A stretch of 14,387 nucleotides of DNA, taken from Christensenella sp. UBA5327 (GTDB lineage: Bacteria > Bacillota > Clostridia > Christensenellales > Aristaeellaceae). Below are positions 1-7,511 of this stretch, piece after piece; position 1 is the stretch's first letter; every line of letters starts with the position of its first letter. The notes beneath the pieces are model-generated. The model saw only the letters and a list, made by a program, of their open reading frames with translations, was not told the origin of the DNA and searched no databases. The position numbers and the translations under genes are program-made. Where the stretch lies: positions 1 to 14,387 of the forward strand of contig DHQX01000054.1 in NCBI GenBank assembly GCA_002411105.1, written 5' to 3'.

Positions 1-168
1 AGCGAGCGCATCCGCACCTACAATTTCCCCCAGGGCCGGGTGACTGATCACCGCATTGGGCTGACGCTGTATCAGATTGATCTGATCATGGACGGCGACC
101 TGGACCCCATCATCGATGCCCTGGCGATGGACGCCCGGCAAAAAGCCCTGGCGGAAAGCGCCGTTTGA
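1..168 (+). CDS. prfA: Peptide chain release factor 1, C-terminal end (partial)
   Basis: Frame 1 is open from the window edge to TGA at 166-168 and encodes the last 55 residues. It begins SERIRTYNFPQGRVTDHRIG, the highly conserved block that follows the GGQ domain in bacterial class I release factors, and continues with the RF1-like stretch GDLDPIIDAL. RF1 recognises UAA and UAG stop codons in the ribosomal A site and triggers hydrolysis of peptidyl-tRNA in the cytoplasm. The stop-codon reading motif and the GGQ loop lie upstream, outside the window. RF1 is preferred over RF2 because of the GDLD.IIDAL tail, but the two paralogues are similar here, so some doubt remains. The next gene starts 22 bases downstream on the same strand and could be co-transcribed. 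Confidence 0.88.
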   Translation, partial: SERIRTYNFPQGRVTDHRIGLTLYQIDLIMDGDLDPIIDALAMDARQKALAESAV

Positions 169-190
169 CAGATAAAAGAGGAGAGAGCAC

Positions 191-718
191 ATGGCCAGCA
201 ACAGCCCCATGACCCGAGCCCAAAAACAGATCCTGGTTTTCAGCCTGCTGATTATCTTTTTAATCGGCGTTCTGGTCTTTATTTTCCGGGATCAGGGCGC
301 CCCCCCGCCCCAGGAGCCCCTTGGCACGCCCACGGTCTCCATCGCACCGGAATCCACCTATGCCACCGTGAGCGAAGCGCTGGACAACCTGCCCACCCCC
401 ACGCCGCTGCCCACCCCCACCCCAACGCCTGTGCCTGCTCCCATTGACACGCCCACAGCGGCGCCAGAAATCACCCTCATGCCTGAAAGCTATCCTACCC
501 TCAGGCGCAATGACGCGGGGGCTGAGGTGAAGCGCATGCAGCAGAGGCTGATCGAGCTGGGCTACCTGAAGGCCGGCGGCGATGACGGAGACTTTGGCAC
601 CGGCACCTACAACGCAGTCCGGGCCTTCCAGCGCAACAACAAGCTCACCGCCGACGGCATCGCCGGCCCCGCCACCCTGGCGGCGATGTATGGTGAAAAC
701 CCGGTGAAGGCGCAGTAG
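191..718 (+). CDS. Membrane-anchored peptidoglycan-binding domain protein
   Basis: This 175-residue protein has three visible parts. Residues about 14-32 form one hydrophobic membrane segment after a short basic N-terminus (TRAQKQ), so the rest should lie outside the cell. Residues about 36-96 are a Pro/Thr-rich linker with a PTPTP repeat near 69-82. Residues about 103-166 match a PG_binding_1 domain, with LRRNDAGAEVKRMQQRL, LGYL, DGDFGTGTYNAVRAFQ and LTADGIAGPATLAAM. Such domains hold proteins to the cell wall. No catalytic domain is present, so the job is probably wall tethering or a structural accessory role. The ATG follows an AGAGGAGAG ribosome site at 178-186. A strong terminator lies 30 bases after the stop. 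The precise function is unknown. Confidence 0.8.
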   Translation: MASNSPMTRAQKQILVFSLLIIFLIGVLVFIFRDQGAPPPQEPLGTPTVSIAPESTYATVSEALDNLPTPTPLPTPTPTPVPAPIDTPTAAPEITLMPESYPTLRRNDAGAEVKRMQQRLIELGYLKAGGDDGDFGTGTYNAVRAFQRNNKLTADGIAGPATLAAMYGENPVKAQ

Positions 719-748
719 CGCTTTAGGTCATCTTATAAAGTTCTAAGG

Positions 749-787
749 GGTCCGGGGATTACTGGCGATAAATCCCCGGACCTTTTT
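749..787 (+). terminator. Rho-independent terminator after the peptidoglycan-binding gene
   Basis: A perfect 12-bp stem, GGTCCGGGGATT (749-760) with AATCCCCGGACC (771-782), encloses a 10-base loop and is followed directly by TTTTT (783-787). The T run lies on the plus-strand side, so it ends the prfA/peptidoglycan-binding transcription unit. The convergent sugar dehydrogenase stops five bases beyond. On the minus strand the hairpin has no immediate T run, so it would work less well for that gene. Confidence 0.9.
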
Positions 788-792
788 CACCC

Positions 793-1905
793 TCATTCCC
801 CTGCCGGCCGCAGCCGGATAATCCGGTCATCGCTGCCGTTGTCGGTGGTGAGGTACAGGCTGCCATCCTGCCCCATGTGCACCCCGCGGATGCGGCCAAA
901 CTCCCCTTCAAACAGCGTTTCCTCCCGGATCAGTTTCCCCGCCTCCAGCCACACCACCCGCAGCTGGCGGGCCCGCAGCACGCCCATCACATAGGCGCCC
1001 TCAAGGTTTTTCCAGTGGGCGCCTTTTATCTGTGCCAGGCCTGACACCGCAATGGTGGGGTTGCCGGAGGCCCAGGCGGCGCTGATGGCGTCCGGGAATT
1101 TTTCCAGGTCGGTCATCGGCACGTTCTCATCATAGGGGGGCCGGGGCGCCCAGCCGAAGTTGCCGGGCACCAGCGGGTTCATCTCATCATCCAGCCAGGA
1201 GCCATGCTCCGCGCTGTAGCCATATTGCCCCTCCTGGGGAGCATCAAAAAGCACCAGCCCCTGGATGTTCCGGTGCCCAAAGCTGAAAACGCGCGGGTCA
1301 AAGGGCGCTCCCAGGTTGCCAGGCGCCGCCTCCCCCTCCCGGGTGACGCGCAGCACCTTGCCCCCCAGGCTCGCGGGGTTTTGCGGGTTGTCGGCGTTTG
1401 CCGCGTCCCCGGTGCCGATAAACAGGATGCCATCCGCCCCCATCTCCAGCTGCGCCCCCGAATGCCTGCCGCTGGGGTTGGCGGGGATGCCGGAAACGAT
1501 GTCCTGTGCATCCTCCAGCGCCAGGGCCTCTGTCAGGCGAAAGCGGATGACCCGCACCTCAGGGCCCGCTGAGGTCTGGGTGTTGTAGGCCAGGTAAATG
1601 TAGCGGTTGCTATCAAAATCGACATCCTTTTCAAGGCCCATCAGCCCGCCCTCTCCCTGGGCAAAGGCCCCTGGGATGTCCGCGATGCGGGTCACCACCC
1701 CATCCTTAAAAAGGCTCAGGCTGCCCCCGCGCTGGGTGAACAGCAGAGAATGATCCGGCAGCTGCACCACACCCCAGGGGTTTTGAAGCCCGGTGACCAC
1801 CGCCTCCGCCTGAATCTCTGGCAGCGCGCCCTCTGCCCGGGATGGAGCCGCCACCCCCAAAAGCAATATCAGCGCGGCCATCAAGGCCAAAATCCTGGCT
1901 TTCAT
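793..1905 (-). CDS. Secreted PQQ-dependent-type sugar (aldose/sorbosone) dehydrogenase
   Basis: This 370-residue protein belongs to the soluble glucose/sorbosone dehydrogenase beta-propeller family (GSDH, like E. coli YliI/Asd), which oxidises aldose sugars with pyrroloquinoline quinone. Residues 1-24 form a signal peptide with a likely cleavage after PSRA, so it acts outside the membrane. Family blocks appear in order: NPWGVVQLPD near 42, GEGGLMGLEKDVDF near 84, RHSGAQL with His148 as the expected catalytic base, FIGTGD near 162, FSFGHRNIQGL near 207, EHGSWLDDEMN near 233 and FGRIRGVHMGQDGSLYLTTD near the C-terminus. The usual EHGPRGGDE appears as EHGSWLDDE. The ATG follows GGAGG with six bases between. 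It faces away from fbp. Whether this host has PQQ is unknown, and the true cofactor could differ. Family assignment is firm; substrate is not. Confidence 0.85.
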   Translation of the reverse strand: MKARILALMAALILLLGVAAPSRAEGALPEIQAEAVVTGLQNPWGVVQLPDHSLLFTQRGGSLSLFKDGVVTRIADIPGAFAQGEGGLMGLEKDVDFDSNRYIYLAYNTQTSAGPEVRVIRFRLTEALALEDAQDIVSGIPANPSGRHSGAQLEMGADGILFIGTGDAANADNPQNPASLGGKVLRVTREGEAAPGNLGAPFDPRVFSFGHRNIQGLVLFDAPQEGQYGYSAEHGSWLDDEMNPLVPGNFGWAPRPPYDENVPMTDLEKFPDAISAAWASGNPTIAVSGLAQIKGAHWKNLEGAYVMGVLRARQLRVVWLEAGKLIREETLFEGEFGRIRGVHMGQDGSLYLTTDNGSDDRIIRLRPAGE

Positions 1906-2010
1906 GGTTTCCTCCGCCTCCTTTCATGGGTCTTGATCAAAACCTACCCTCTCCCCGCCTCCTCAGTCATTGCCCAGAAGGACAGCGGGCCAAAGTTGCG
2001 GGCAGCGCCC

Positions 2011-2039
2011 TTGTTTATCCTCTGTATTTTAGCTACAAT
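2011..2039 (+). promoter_or_regulatory. Candidate sigma-70-type promoter of fbp
   Basis: TTGTTT at 2011-2016 and TACAAT at 2034-2039 are separated by exactly 17 bases. Transcription would start near 2046, about 40 bases before the GTG start of fbp. The site lies in the divergent spacer between the sugar dehydrogenase and fbp. It was found by eye from spacing and consensus match only. Confidence 0.55.
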
Positions 2040-2084
2040 AGAAGGCGCATATTCTGACTTCGACCAACAGCGGAGGGCAAAGCA

Positions 2085-4103
2085 GTGCACCAACAGCAAG
2101 ATATCGTCCGCCAGGACGGCGTGTGGCAGCCCTATTTGCGGCTGCTTTCCCATGATTTCCCCACCCAGCGCGCCGCGGCGGCTGAGATCGTGCGGCTAAA
2201 AACCAGGCTGCAGCTGCCCAAGGGCACCGAGTATTTCTTCTCCGACCTCCATGGCGAGCATCAGGGCTTCCTGCGGATGCTCAAAAGCGCCTCCGGCACC
2301 ATCCGGGACAAGATCGACACCCTGTTTTACTCAGCGCTGACCCCTGAGGACCGGGACGAGCTGGCCCAGGTGATCTACGACCCAGAGAATATGCTCAGAA
2401 AGCTGGAGGCCACCGGCAAGCTGCGGGAGAGCTGGTATCACCTGACCATCGTGCGCCTGGTGCAGGTGCTCAAGGTGGTCTCTGCCAAATACACCCGAAG
2501 CATGGCCCGGCAGCAGATGGCCCCTGACTTCAGGAGCGCCATTGATGAACTGACCTACAAGGATGAGGACGAGAGCCGGATGGACTACCACTACGCGGTG
2601 ATCCGGGCCATCCTTGATGCCGGGGTGGCGGGGGATTTTATCCGCGCGCTGTCGGAGGCCATCCGCTCACTGAGCGTGGCCAGGCTGCACATCATCGGCG
2701 ACATCTTTGACCGGGGCGCACACCCGGAACTCATCATGGACGAGCTGATCGCCTTTCACGATGTGGACATCCAGTGGGGCAACCACGATGTGCTGTGGCT
2801 GGGCGCCTCCCTGGGGAACGAGGCCATGATCGCCAACGTCCTGCGCCAGGGCATCAACTATAGCACCTTTGACCTGCTGGAGGACGGCTACGGCATCAAC
2901 CTAAGGCCGCTGTCCATATTTGCCGAATTCACCTACCGGGATGACCCCTGTGAGATTTTCCGGCCCAAGAACGAGTACAACGAAAACCTCTTTGACACGG
3001 TGGAACCCGCCCTGGGGGCCAAGATGCTAAAGGCCATGACGGTGATCCAGCTGAAGCTGGAAGGGCAGCTGCTGGCGCGTCGGCCGGAATATGGCATAGC
3101 CAGCCGGGATGTTTTAAGCCGGGTTGACTTTGAGAAAGGCATGGTGGTGGTGGACGGCCAGGAACATCCCCTGCGGGATGCCCACTTCCCCACCGTTGAC
3201 CCCAAAGACCCCCTCGCCCTAAGCCCCGGGGAGAGCGACCTGATGCGCTCCCTGGTGGCCTCCTTCCGCCACAGCCGCAGGCTGCAAAGCCACATGCGCT
3301 TTTTGATGAGCCATGGCAGCATCTACCTGCGTTTTAACGGCAACCTTCTCTACCATGGCTGCGTGCCCCTGCGGGAGGACGGCAGCTTTGACACGCTGGA
3401 GATCGAGGGGCAGACCCTGTCAGGCAAGGCGCTGTTTGACTACATCGACCAGATGGCCAGGGACGCGGCCTTCCAGCCCTATGGCAGCCCCCAGCAGGTA
3501 AAGGCCCGGGATTTTCTGTGGTATTTGTGGTGCGGGCCCAAGTCCCCGGTGTTTGGCAAAGACCGCATGGCCACCTTTGAGCGCGCCTTCCTCACCGATA
3601 AATCCACCCACAAGGAGACCATGAACCCCTATTACCGCCTGATCAACCAGGAGGAGGCCTGCCGGAACATCCTGTCCGCCTTTGGCCTTGACCCGGACCG
3701 GGGGCACATCGTCAATGGCCACGTGCCGGTAAAGCTATTAAAGGGTGAAAGCCCCATCAAGGGCAACGGTCGGCTGTTCATGATCGACGGGGGCATGTCC
3801 AAGGCCTATCAGAAAACCACCGGCATGGGCGGCTACACGCTGATCATCAACTCCCACTCCATCGCCCTGGCCCAGCACCCCTCCGATGTGGCAGGGGATG
3901 ACGCCCCCTTTGACAGCCCCACCCTGCAGGTGGTGGAGCGCTTCCCCGGGCGCGTGACGGTGGCGCAGACCGATGAAAGCGCCGACATGCGCCGACAGAT
4001 CGAAGACCTGCGCCGCCTCATCGCGGCGTATCAGGCCGGGGAAGTCAGCGAGCAGGCTAACCTGCCGGAGGGCCCGCTCCAGTTTGATTTCATCAACCAA
4101 TAG
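2085..4103 (+). CDS. fbp: Fructose-1,6-bisphosphatase, class III
   Basis: This 672-residue protein matches the length of Bacillus subtilis Fbp (about 671) and the class III FBPase family. It hydrolyses fructose 1,6-bisphosphate to fructose 6-phosphate and phosphate, the irreversible step of gluconeogenesis, in the cytoplasm. The metallophosphoesterase metal motifs are intact: SDLHGEH (residues 53-59), GDIFDRG (205-211) and GNHD (232-235). A later NGHVPV block (544-549) and IDGGMSKAYQ complete the active site. The start is GTG, chosen because GGAGGG at 2072-2077 sits seven bases upstream and a 17-bp-spaced promoter precedes it; the protein length also fits. A dehydrogenase gene begins 25 bases after the stop, which suggests an operon. 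Class III enzymes are characteristic of Bacillota, so this gene is the best taxonomic clue in the window. Confidence 0.95.
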   Translation: MHQQQDIVRQDGVWQPYLRLLSHDFPTQRAAAAEIVRLKTRLQLPKGTEYFFSDLHGEHQGFLRMLKSASGTIRDKIDTLFYSALTPEDRDELAQVIYDPENMLRKLEATGKLRESWYHLTIVRLVQVLKVVSAKYTRSMARQQMAPDFRSAIDELTYKDEDESRMDYHYAVIRAILDAGVAGDFIRALSEAIRSLSVARLHIIGDIFDRGAHPELIMDELIAFHDVDIQWGNHDVLWLGASLGNEAMIANVLRQGINYSTFDLLEDGYGINLRPLSIFAEFTYRDDPCEIFRPKNEYNENLFDTVEPALGAKMLKAMTVIQLKLEGQLLARRPEYGIASRDVLSRVDFEKGMVVVDGQEHPLRDAHFPTVDPKDPLALSPGESDLMRSLVASFRHSRRLQSHMRFLMSHGSIYLRFNGNLLYHGCVPLREDGSFDTLEIEGQTLSGKALFDYIDQMARDAAFQPYGSPQQVKARDFLWYLWCGPKSPVFGKDRMATFERAFLTDKSTHKETMNPYYRLINQEEACRNILSAFGLDPDRGHIVNGHVPVKLLKGESPIKGNGRLFMIDGGMSKAYQKTTGMGGYTLIINSHSIALAQHPSDVAGDDAPFDSPTLQVVERFPGRVTVAQTDESADMRRQIEDLRRLIAAYQAGEVSEQANLPEGPLQFDFINQ

Positions 4104-4128
4104 ACAATACATAGAAGGAGAACCGGAC

Positions 4129-4989
4129 ATGAAAATCGCGTTTATCGGCATCGGCGTCATGGGCTTGCCCATGGCAGGACATCTCATGGCAGCGGGGCAT
4201 GACCTGACGGTGTACACCCGCACCAGGAGCAAGGCTGACCCCCTGGTGGAAAAGGGCGCCAAGTGCTTTGACGCCATCGGCCCCTGCGTGAAAGACCGGG
4301 AGGCCATCATCACCATGGTGGGCTTCCCCAAGGATGTGGAGGAGGTCTACCTGGGCCCGGGCGGCATCCTGGAAAACGCAGCCCAGGGCGCTTTGGTGAT
4401 CGACATGACCACCACCAGCCCCGCCCTGTGGCAGCGCATTGCCAAGGAAGCCCGGAAAAAGGGCTTAAGGCCCCTGGATGCCCCGGTATCCGGCGGTGAC
4501 TCCGGCGCCCGGGCCGCCACCCTGGCCATCATGGCGGGCGGCGAAGCGGCGGACTTTGAGGCGGCCTATCCGCTCTTTGAGAAGATGGGCAAAACCATCA
4601 TCCATGAAGGCGGCGACGGGGCCGGACAGCACACCAAAATGGCCAACCAGATCGCCATCGCAGGCGCCGTCACCGGCGTGGCCGAGGCTGTGCGCTATGG
4701 CCAGGCCGCGGGCCTTGACCTCACCAAAATGCTGGGCACCATCTCAACCGGCGCCGCCGGTTCCTGGCAGATGTCCAACAACGGCCCCAAAATGGTCTCG
4801 GGCGACTATGCCCCCGGCTTTTTCATCAAGCACTATGTCAAGGACCTGCGCATCGCCCAGGAAGAGGGCAAGGAGCGGGAGCTGAAGCTGCCCATCCTCA
4901 AGAAGGTGCTCAAGATGTATGCCGCCATGGAGGAAGAAGGCCAGGGCGACCTGGGCACCCAGGCGATTATTGAGAAATACCAAGAGTAA
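4129..4989 (+). CDS. Beta-hydroxyacid dehydrogenase (3-hydroxyisobutyrate dehydrogenase / tartronate semialdehyde reductase family)
   Basis: This 286-residue protein is a standard-length member of the beta-hydroxyacid dehydrogenase family, which interconverts a beta-hydroxyacid and its semialdehyde with NAD(P)H. The Rossmann motif GIGVMG is at residues 7-12. The substrate-binding signature DAPVSGGDSGA starts at 118. The catalytic Lys lies in GAGQHTKMANQ (Lys170), and KDL follows at 238-240. Arg residues after the second beta strand (YTRTRSK, 29-35) suggest NADP(H), which is inference. The frame is open upstream into fbp, but ATG at 4129 is the right start: AGAAGGAG lies at 4113-4120 and the Rossmann motif begins there. 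It is GC-rich like fbp and probably in the same operon, not part of the AT-rich locus that follows. Substrate (3-hydroxyisobutyrate, tartronate semialdehyde, gamma-hydroxybutyrate) cannot be decided. Confidence 0.88.
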   Translation: MKIAFIGIGVMGLPMAGHLMAAGHDLTVYTRTRSKADPLVEKGAKCFDAIGPCVKDREAIITMVGFPKDVEEVYLGPGGILENAAQGALVIDMTTTSPALWQRIAKEARKKGLRPLDAPVSGGDSGARAATLAIMAGGEAADFEAAYPLFEKMGKTIIHEGGDGAGQHTKMANQIAIAGAVTGVAEAVRYGQAAGLDLTKMLGTISTGAAGSWQMSNNGPKMVSGDYAPGFFIKHYVKDLRIAQEEGKERELKLPILKKVLKMYAAMEEEGQGDLGTQAIIEKYQE

Positions 4990-5019
4990 CGATAATTTGT
5001 CTTGCTCAACATCAAAATT

Positions 5020-5052
5020 ATTGCACATGGTACGCAACTATGTGCAATTTTT
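5020..5052 (+). terminator. Candidate terminator of the fbp-dehydrogenase unit
   Basis: ATTGCACAT (5020-5028) pairs perfectly with ATGTGCAAT (5040-5048) around an 11-base loop and runs into TTTTT (5048-5052). It lies 30 bases after the dehydrogenase stop. The stem is only nine base pairs and moderately AT-rich, so termination may be partial. Confidence 0.6.
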
Positions 5053-5087
5053 GCTGTTTCCTTGATCCTCTCTATGCGTTGAAAATG

Positions 5088-5155
5088 CTACATGTTTTCT
5101 TATCTGATTGATAGGCATTGTTGAGATTGGTCGCTTTTTCAGGGAAATCATGTAG
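5088..5155. promoter_or_regulatory. Interrupted inverted repeat upstream of the M24/ABC operon promoter
   Basis: CTACATGTTTTC (5088-5099) and GAAATCATGTAG (5144-5155) are inverted copies matching at 11 of 12 positions, separated by 44 bases. The right arm ends 23 bases before the -35 box of the operon promoter. Spaced half-sites of this kind could bind a repressor, or form a cruciform or RNA stem. The neighbouring ROK protein is the obvious candidate partner, but the sequence does not resemble an operator I can name, so this is tentative. Confidence 0.3.
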
Positions 5156-5178
5156 AAAAAAGAATTATCCGCCCCTTA

Positions 5179-5207
5179 TTGACAAATTATATAACAAGAG
5201 TTATTAT
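5179..5207 (+). promoter_or_regulatory. Near-consensus sigma-70-type promoter of the M24/ABC operon
   Basis: TTGACA (5179-5184, perfect consensus) is followed after exactly 17 bases by TATTAT (5202-5207, five of six). Transcription would start near 5214, about 26 bases before the M24 start codon and just ahead of its ribosome site. The spacer holds a small inverted repeat, ATAAC-AAGA-GTTAT (5191-5204), which overlaps the -10 box and could be an operator. A promoter this strong would usually need a repressor, and the ROK gene downstream fits. Confidence 0.75.
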
Positions 5208-5239
5208 AAGGCCAATAATAATAGCGAGGAGAAAGACAC

Positions 5240-6520
5240 ATGAACTTGCATTTTGAGGATTTAAAGAAAGTTATGGAAATTCTTGCGACATACGAGAAGA
5301 AAATTGATAAGAATTTCAAAATCCCACTTCACGAATATGAGGAGCGCTATAAAAAAGTATGGGCAGAACTCGAAAAGAAAGAAATTGACCTGGGGTTTTT
5401 CTTTTGGTACCGCGAAATGCCTGGTGATGGCATATACTTGACTGGATATAACCCGAATATCGAACGTGCCAGTGGTGTCATTTCGCCAAACAAGCGCCCC
5501 CTGATCCTTGCAGGGCCTGAATCAGGAATTTTGGCAAAAGAAGTCGGGTTAAATTTAGAAACGCATTTTGTGAATGAATTCAGTATCCCAGATGAGTACT
5601 ATGAAGGGGTTGAACGCGGAAGCCTCAAAACAATTATTTCTGATTACGCGAGTGATATAAAGCGAGTCGGTTTCATGACACATGAAGACTATATACCTGC
5701 CAAGTTCATGAATTTTTTGAAGGAATCTCTGGGAGCAAAGGAACTGGTTGATGCAACGAGTATTCTGGAAGATTTGCGCTACGAGAAGAGCGAGAATGAA
5801 TTCAAATGCATGGAACAAGCAGACATCATTGCTAACGCCGCTGTCAGATGTATGTTGGCTATCAGCAAGCCCGGAATGCTAGAAACAGAGATTGCCGCCG
5901 TGGGTGACTTCGCTGTGAAAACGCTCGGTGGAACCGGCTATGGATTTGAGACAATTGTTAACTCGGCCGACCGGTGCAGGACTGTAATAGGGCCTGCAAG
6001 CAATAGGATGATAAAAGAAGGTGAGATTGTTCAAATCGGCATCAGCCCCAGTTTTGAAGGATACAAAGGTGTTTGCCGGCGTGCATTTGTTATGGGGGAA
6101 AGGAATTCACTTCAAAACGAGTATTTCCGCGTAATGAATGAAGGATTCAGACGCGCCGAAAAAGCGATTTATGAAGTAGCCGAACAAAACCTTCCTTCTA
6201 ACACCATTGATTTAGCAGCGAGAGATTACTTTAATACCATGTCAATAGAAGGCACTAATATGAAGTCCACACATTTTTATAGCACATGCCATGGCACAGG
6301 CTTAACCGAGTGCTTAGAGCCAATGGTCATCACCCCAACCAAAACCGAGCGTTATGGAAAAAATGTAGGAATCATGCTGGATCTGGGGTGTTATGGTCAT
6401 CCCAATGTAGAGATATGTGGGGGGTGTGTAGAAAACGCTTATTTGAAGCGAGGAAATGCTGTCCAGTGCTGCACGGATATCCCTGTAGATGTACAAGAAT
6501 TAGTTGGGAAAGGGATCTAA
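5240..6520 (+). CDS. Creatinase/aminopeptidase-fold (M24) protein with missing metal ligands
   Basis: This 426-residue protein has a creatinase-type N-terminal domain (about 30-180, with YLTGYNPN at 66-73) and a pita-bread M24 domain (about 185-415). M24 peptidases use two metals held by Asp, Asp, His, Glu and Glu. Aligned by eye, the first Asp is Gly267 (VQIGIS), the second is Val278 (GYKGVCRR), and the usual upstream substrate His is Ile250. His351 (CHGTGL) and Glu398 (CVEN) remain, and the first Glu is Asp381. Creatinase also lost both Asp ligands and works without metal, so a hydrolase of a small C-N bonded compound is plausible; a Xaa-Pro peptidase is unlikely. The creatinase catalytic His is missing too, so the chemistry is open. 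ATG follows GAGGAG. It is the first gene of the operon and the only enzyme-like one. Confidence 0.8.
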   Translation: MNLHFEDLKKVMEILATYEKKIDKNFKIPLHEYEERYKKVWAELEKKEIDLGFFFWYREMPGDGIYLTGYNPNIERASGVISPNKRPLILAGPESGILAKEVGLNLETHFVNEFSIPDEYYEGVERGSLKTIISDYASDIKRVGFMTHEDYIPAKFMNFLKESLGAKELVDATSILEDLRYEKSENEFKCMEQADIIANAAVRCMLAISKPGMLETEIAAVGDFAVKTLGGTGYGFETIVNSADRCRTVIGPASNRMIKEGEIVQIGISPSFEGYKGVCRRAFVMGERNSLQNEYFRVMNEGFRRAEKAIYEVAEQNLPSNTIDLAARDYFNTMSIEGTNMKSTHFYSTCHGTGLTECLEPMVITPTKTERYGKNVGIMLDLGCYGHPNVEICGGCVENAYLKRGNAVQCCTDIPVDVQELVGKGI

Positions 6521-6544
6521 GCAATCCTTGAAGGGATAGAATCT

Positions 6545-7507
6545 ATGACTAGTGTCCGGAATAAATGGTTGATAAGTAGTCGCTCGACGACTCTGTTGTT
6601 GCTGATAATAACAATTTTCGTTATTATGAGCGCAATAAAAGGTTCTCTATTCTATTCGTCCAAAAACTTAAGTTCAATTTTTTCCAACTTATCTTACGAT
6701 ATGCTGTTGGCTTGTGGAATGACGTTTGTTCTAATTCTTGGAGGGATCGACCTTTCTGTAGGTTCTGTCCTCGCTTTTACGGGGATCGTTGTCACTACAC
6801 TTCTTAGAAATGGCGAAAGCATCGCTTTCGCCATTGGCCTTGGTTTACTCGTTAGTATGCTAATAGGCACGACAAATGGATTGCTTGTTTCTGTCTTTAA
6901 TATTGCACCCTTCATTGCAACGCTTGCAATGATGTCAGTTTTTCGTGGCATGAGCTATGTAATGACAAGCGGATACTTTGTGGTTGGCTTACCTGAAGTT
7001 TACAGTAGCATTGCACGCGGAAGTTTGCTAGGAATATCAAATAAGATTATTATCTCTGTTGGAATCATGGCAATATTAAGCTTCTTATCAATCAAGCATG
7101 TGTCCATAAGGCGAATGTTTTATGTTGGTAACAACTACAATGCTGCGTTTCTATCTGGGATCTCCGCTCGCAAAACCACAATACTAGGGTACATGATCTG
7201 CAGTATATTAGCTGGCATCGCTGGGATACTTATTACCAGCAGTTTCGATATGGGGCAAGCAAGTTTTGGTGTAGGGTATGAAATGCGCGCAATTTCTGCC
7301 GCAGTTATTGGTGGAGCAAGCATGAGTGGTGGGGAAGGAGACTTTATCGGCACGGCTTTAGGCGTCATTCTCGTTGCTTTGGTTAACAACGTGTTTATCA
7401 TGTTCAATGGATCTCCAAATTGGTCGACCGCAATAAGTGGCATCATGCTGATTGTAGCCGTAGCTTTAGATATTCTTCGATCGAAAAGAAGGCCTCAGGG
7501 GATTTGA
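6545..7507 (+). CDS. Ribose-type (CUT2) ABC transporter permease, first of two
   Basis: This 320-residue, strongly hydrophobic protein is a BPD_transp_2 family permease like RbsC. It should form half of the membrane channel of the importer. The signatures GMTFVLILGGIDLSVGSV (residues 58-75) and AAVIGGASMSGGEGDFIGTA near 260 are typical, and the segment ISARKTTILGYMICSILAGI corresponds to the conserved cytoplasmic coupling region. About eight to ten membrane helices are expected. The ATG is 24 bases after the M24 stop with AAGGG at 6531-6535. The ATPase gene begins four bases after its stop, so it is translated as part of one operon. It differs from the second permease at 9017, so the channel is probably a heterodimer, as in LsrCD. 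The transported substrate cannot be read from the sequence. Confidence 0.88.
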   Translation: MTSVRNKWLISSRSTTLLLLIITIFVIMSAIKGSLFYSSKNLSSIFSNLSYDMLLACGMTFVLILGGIDLSVGSVLAFTGIVVTTLLRNGESIAFAIGLGLLVSMLIGTTNGLLVSVFNIAPFIATLAMMSVFRGMSYVMTSGYFVVGLPEVYSSIARGSLLGISNKIIISVGIMAILSFLSIKHVSIRRMFYVGNNYNAAFLSGISARKTTILGYMICSILAGIAGILITSSFDMGQASFGVGYEMRAISAAVIGGASMSGGEGDFIGTALGVILVALVNNVFIMFNGSPNWSTAISGIMLIVAVALDILRSKRRPQGI

Positions 7508-7511
7508 TGAG

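Noticed and set aside
390..440. A tandem repeat in the DNA near the Pro/Thr linker
   Set aside because: It simply encodes the low-complexity PTPTP linker of the peptidoglycan-binding protein. The units are irregular and no separate function is needed.
3973..4128. A possible 52-residue N-terminal extension of the beta-hydroxyacid dehydrogenase overlapping fbp
   Set aside because: The extension would overlap fbp by 131 bases and has no similarity to the family. The Rossmann motif and the AGAAGGAG site support ATG at 4129.
3738..4331. A 197-codon open frame on the minus strand across fbp and the dehydrogenase
   Set aside because: Both genes opposite it have strong family motifs, and GC-rich coding DNA often keeps antisense frames open.
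4129..4989. The beta-hydroxyacid dehydrogenase as a catabolic partner of the downstream importer
   Set aside because: It is GC-rich like fbp, follows fbp by 25 bases, and is separated from the importer by a hairpin terminator and a new strong promoter.
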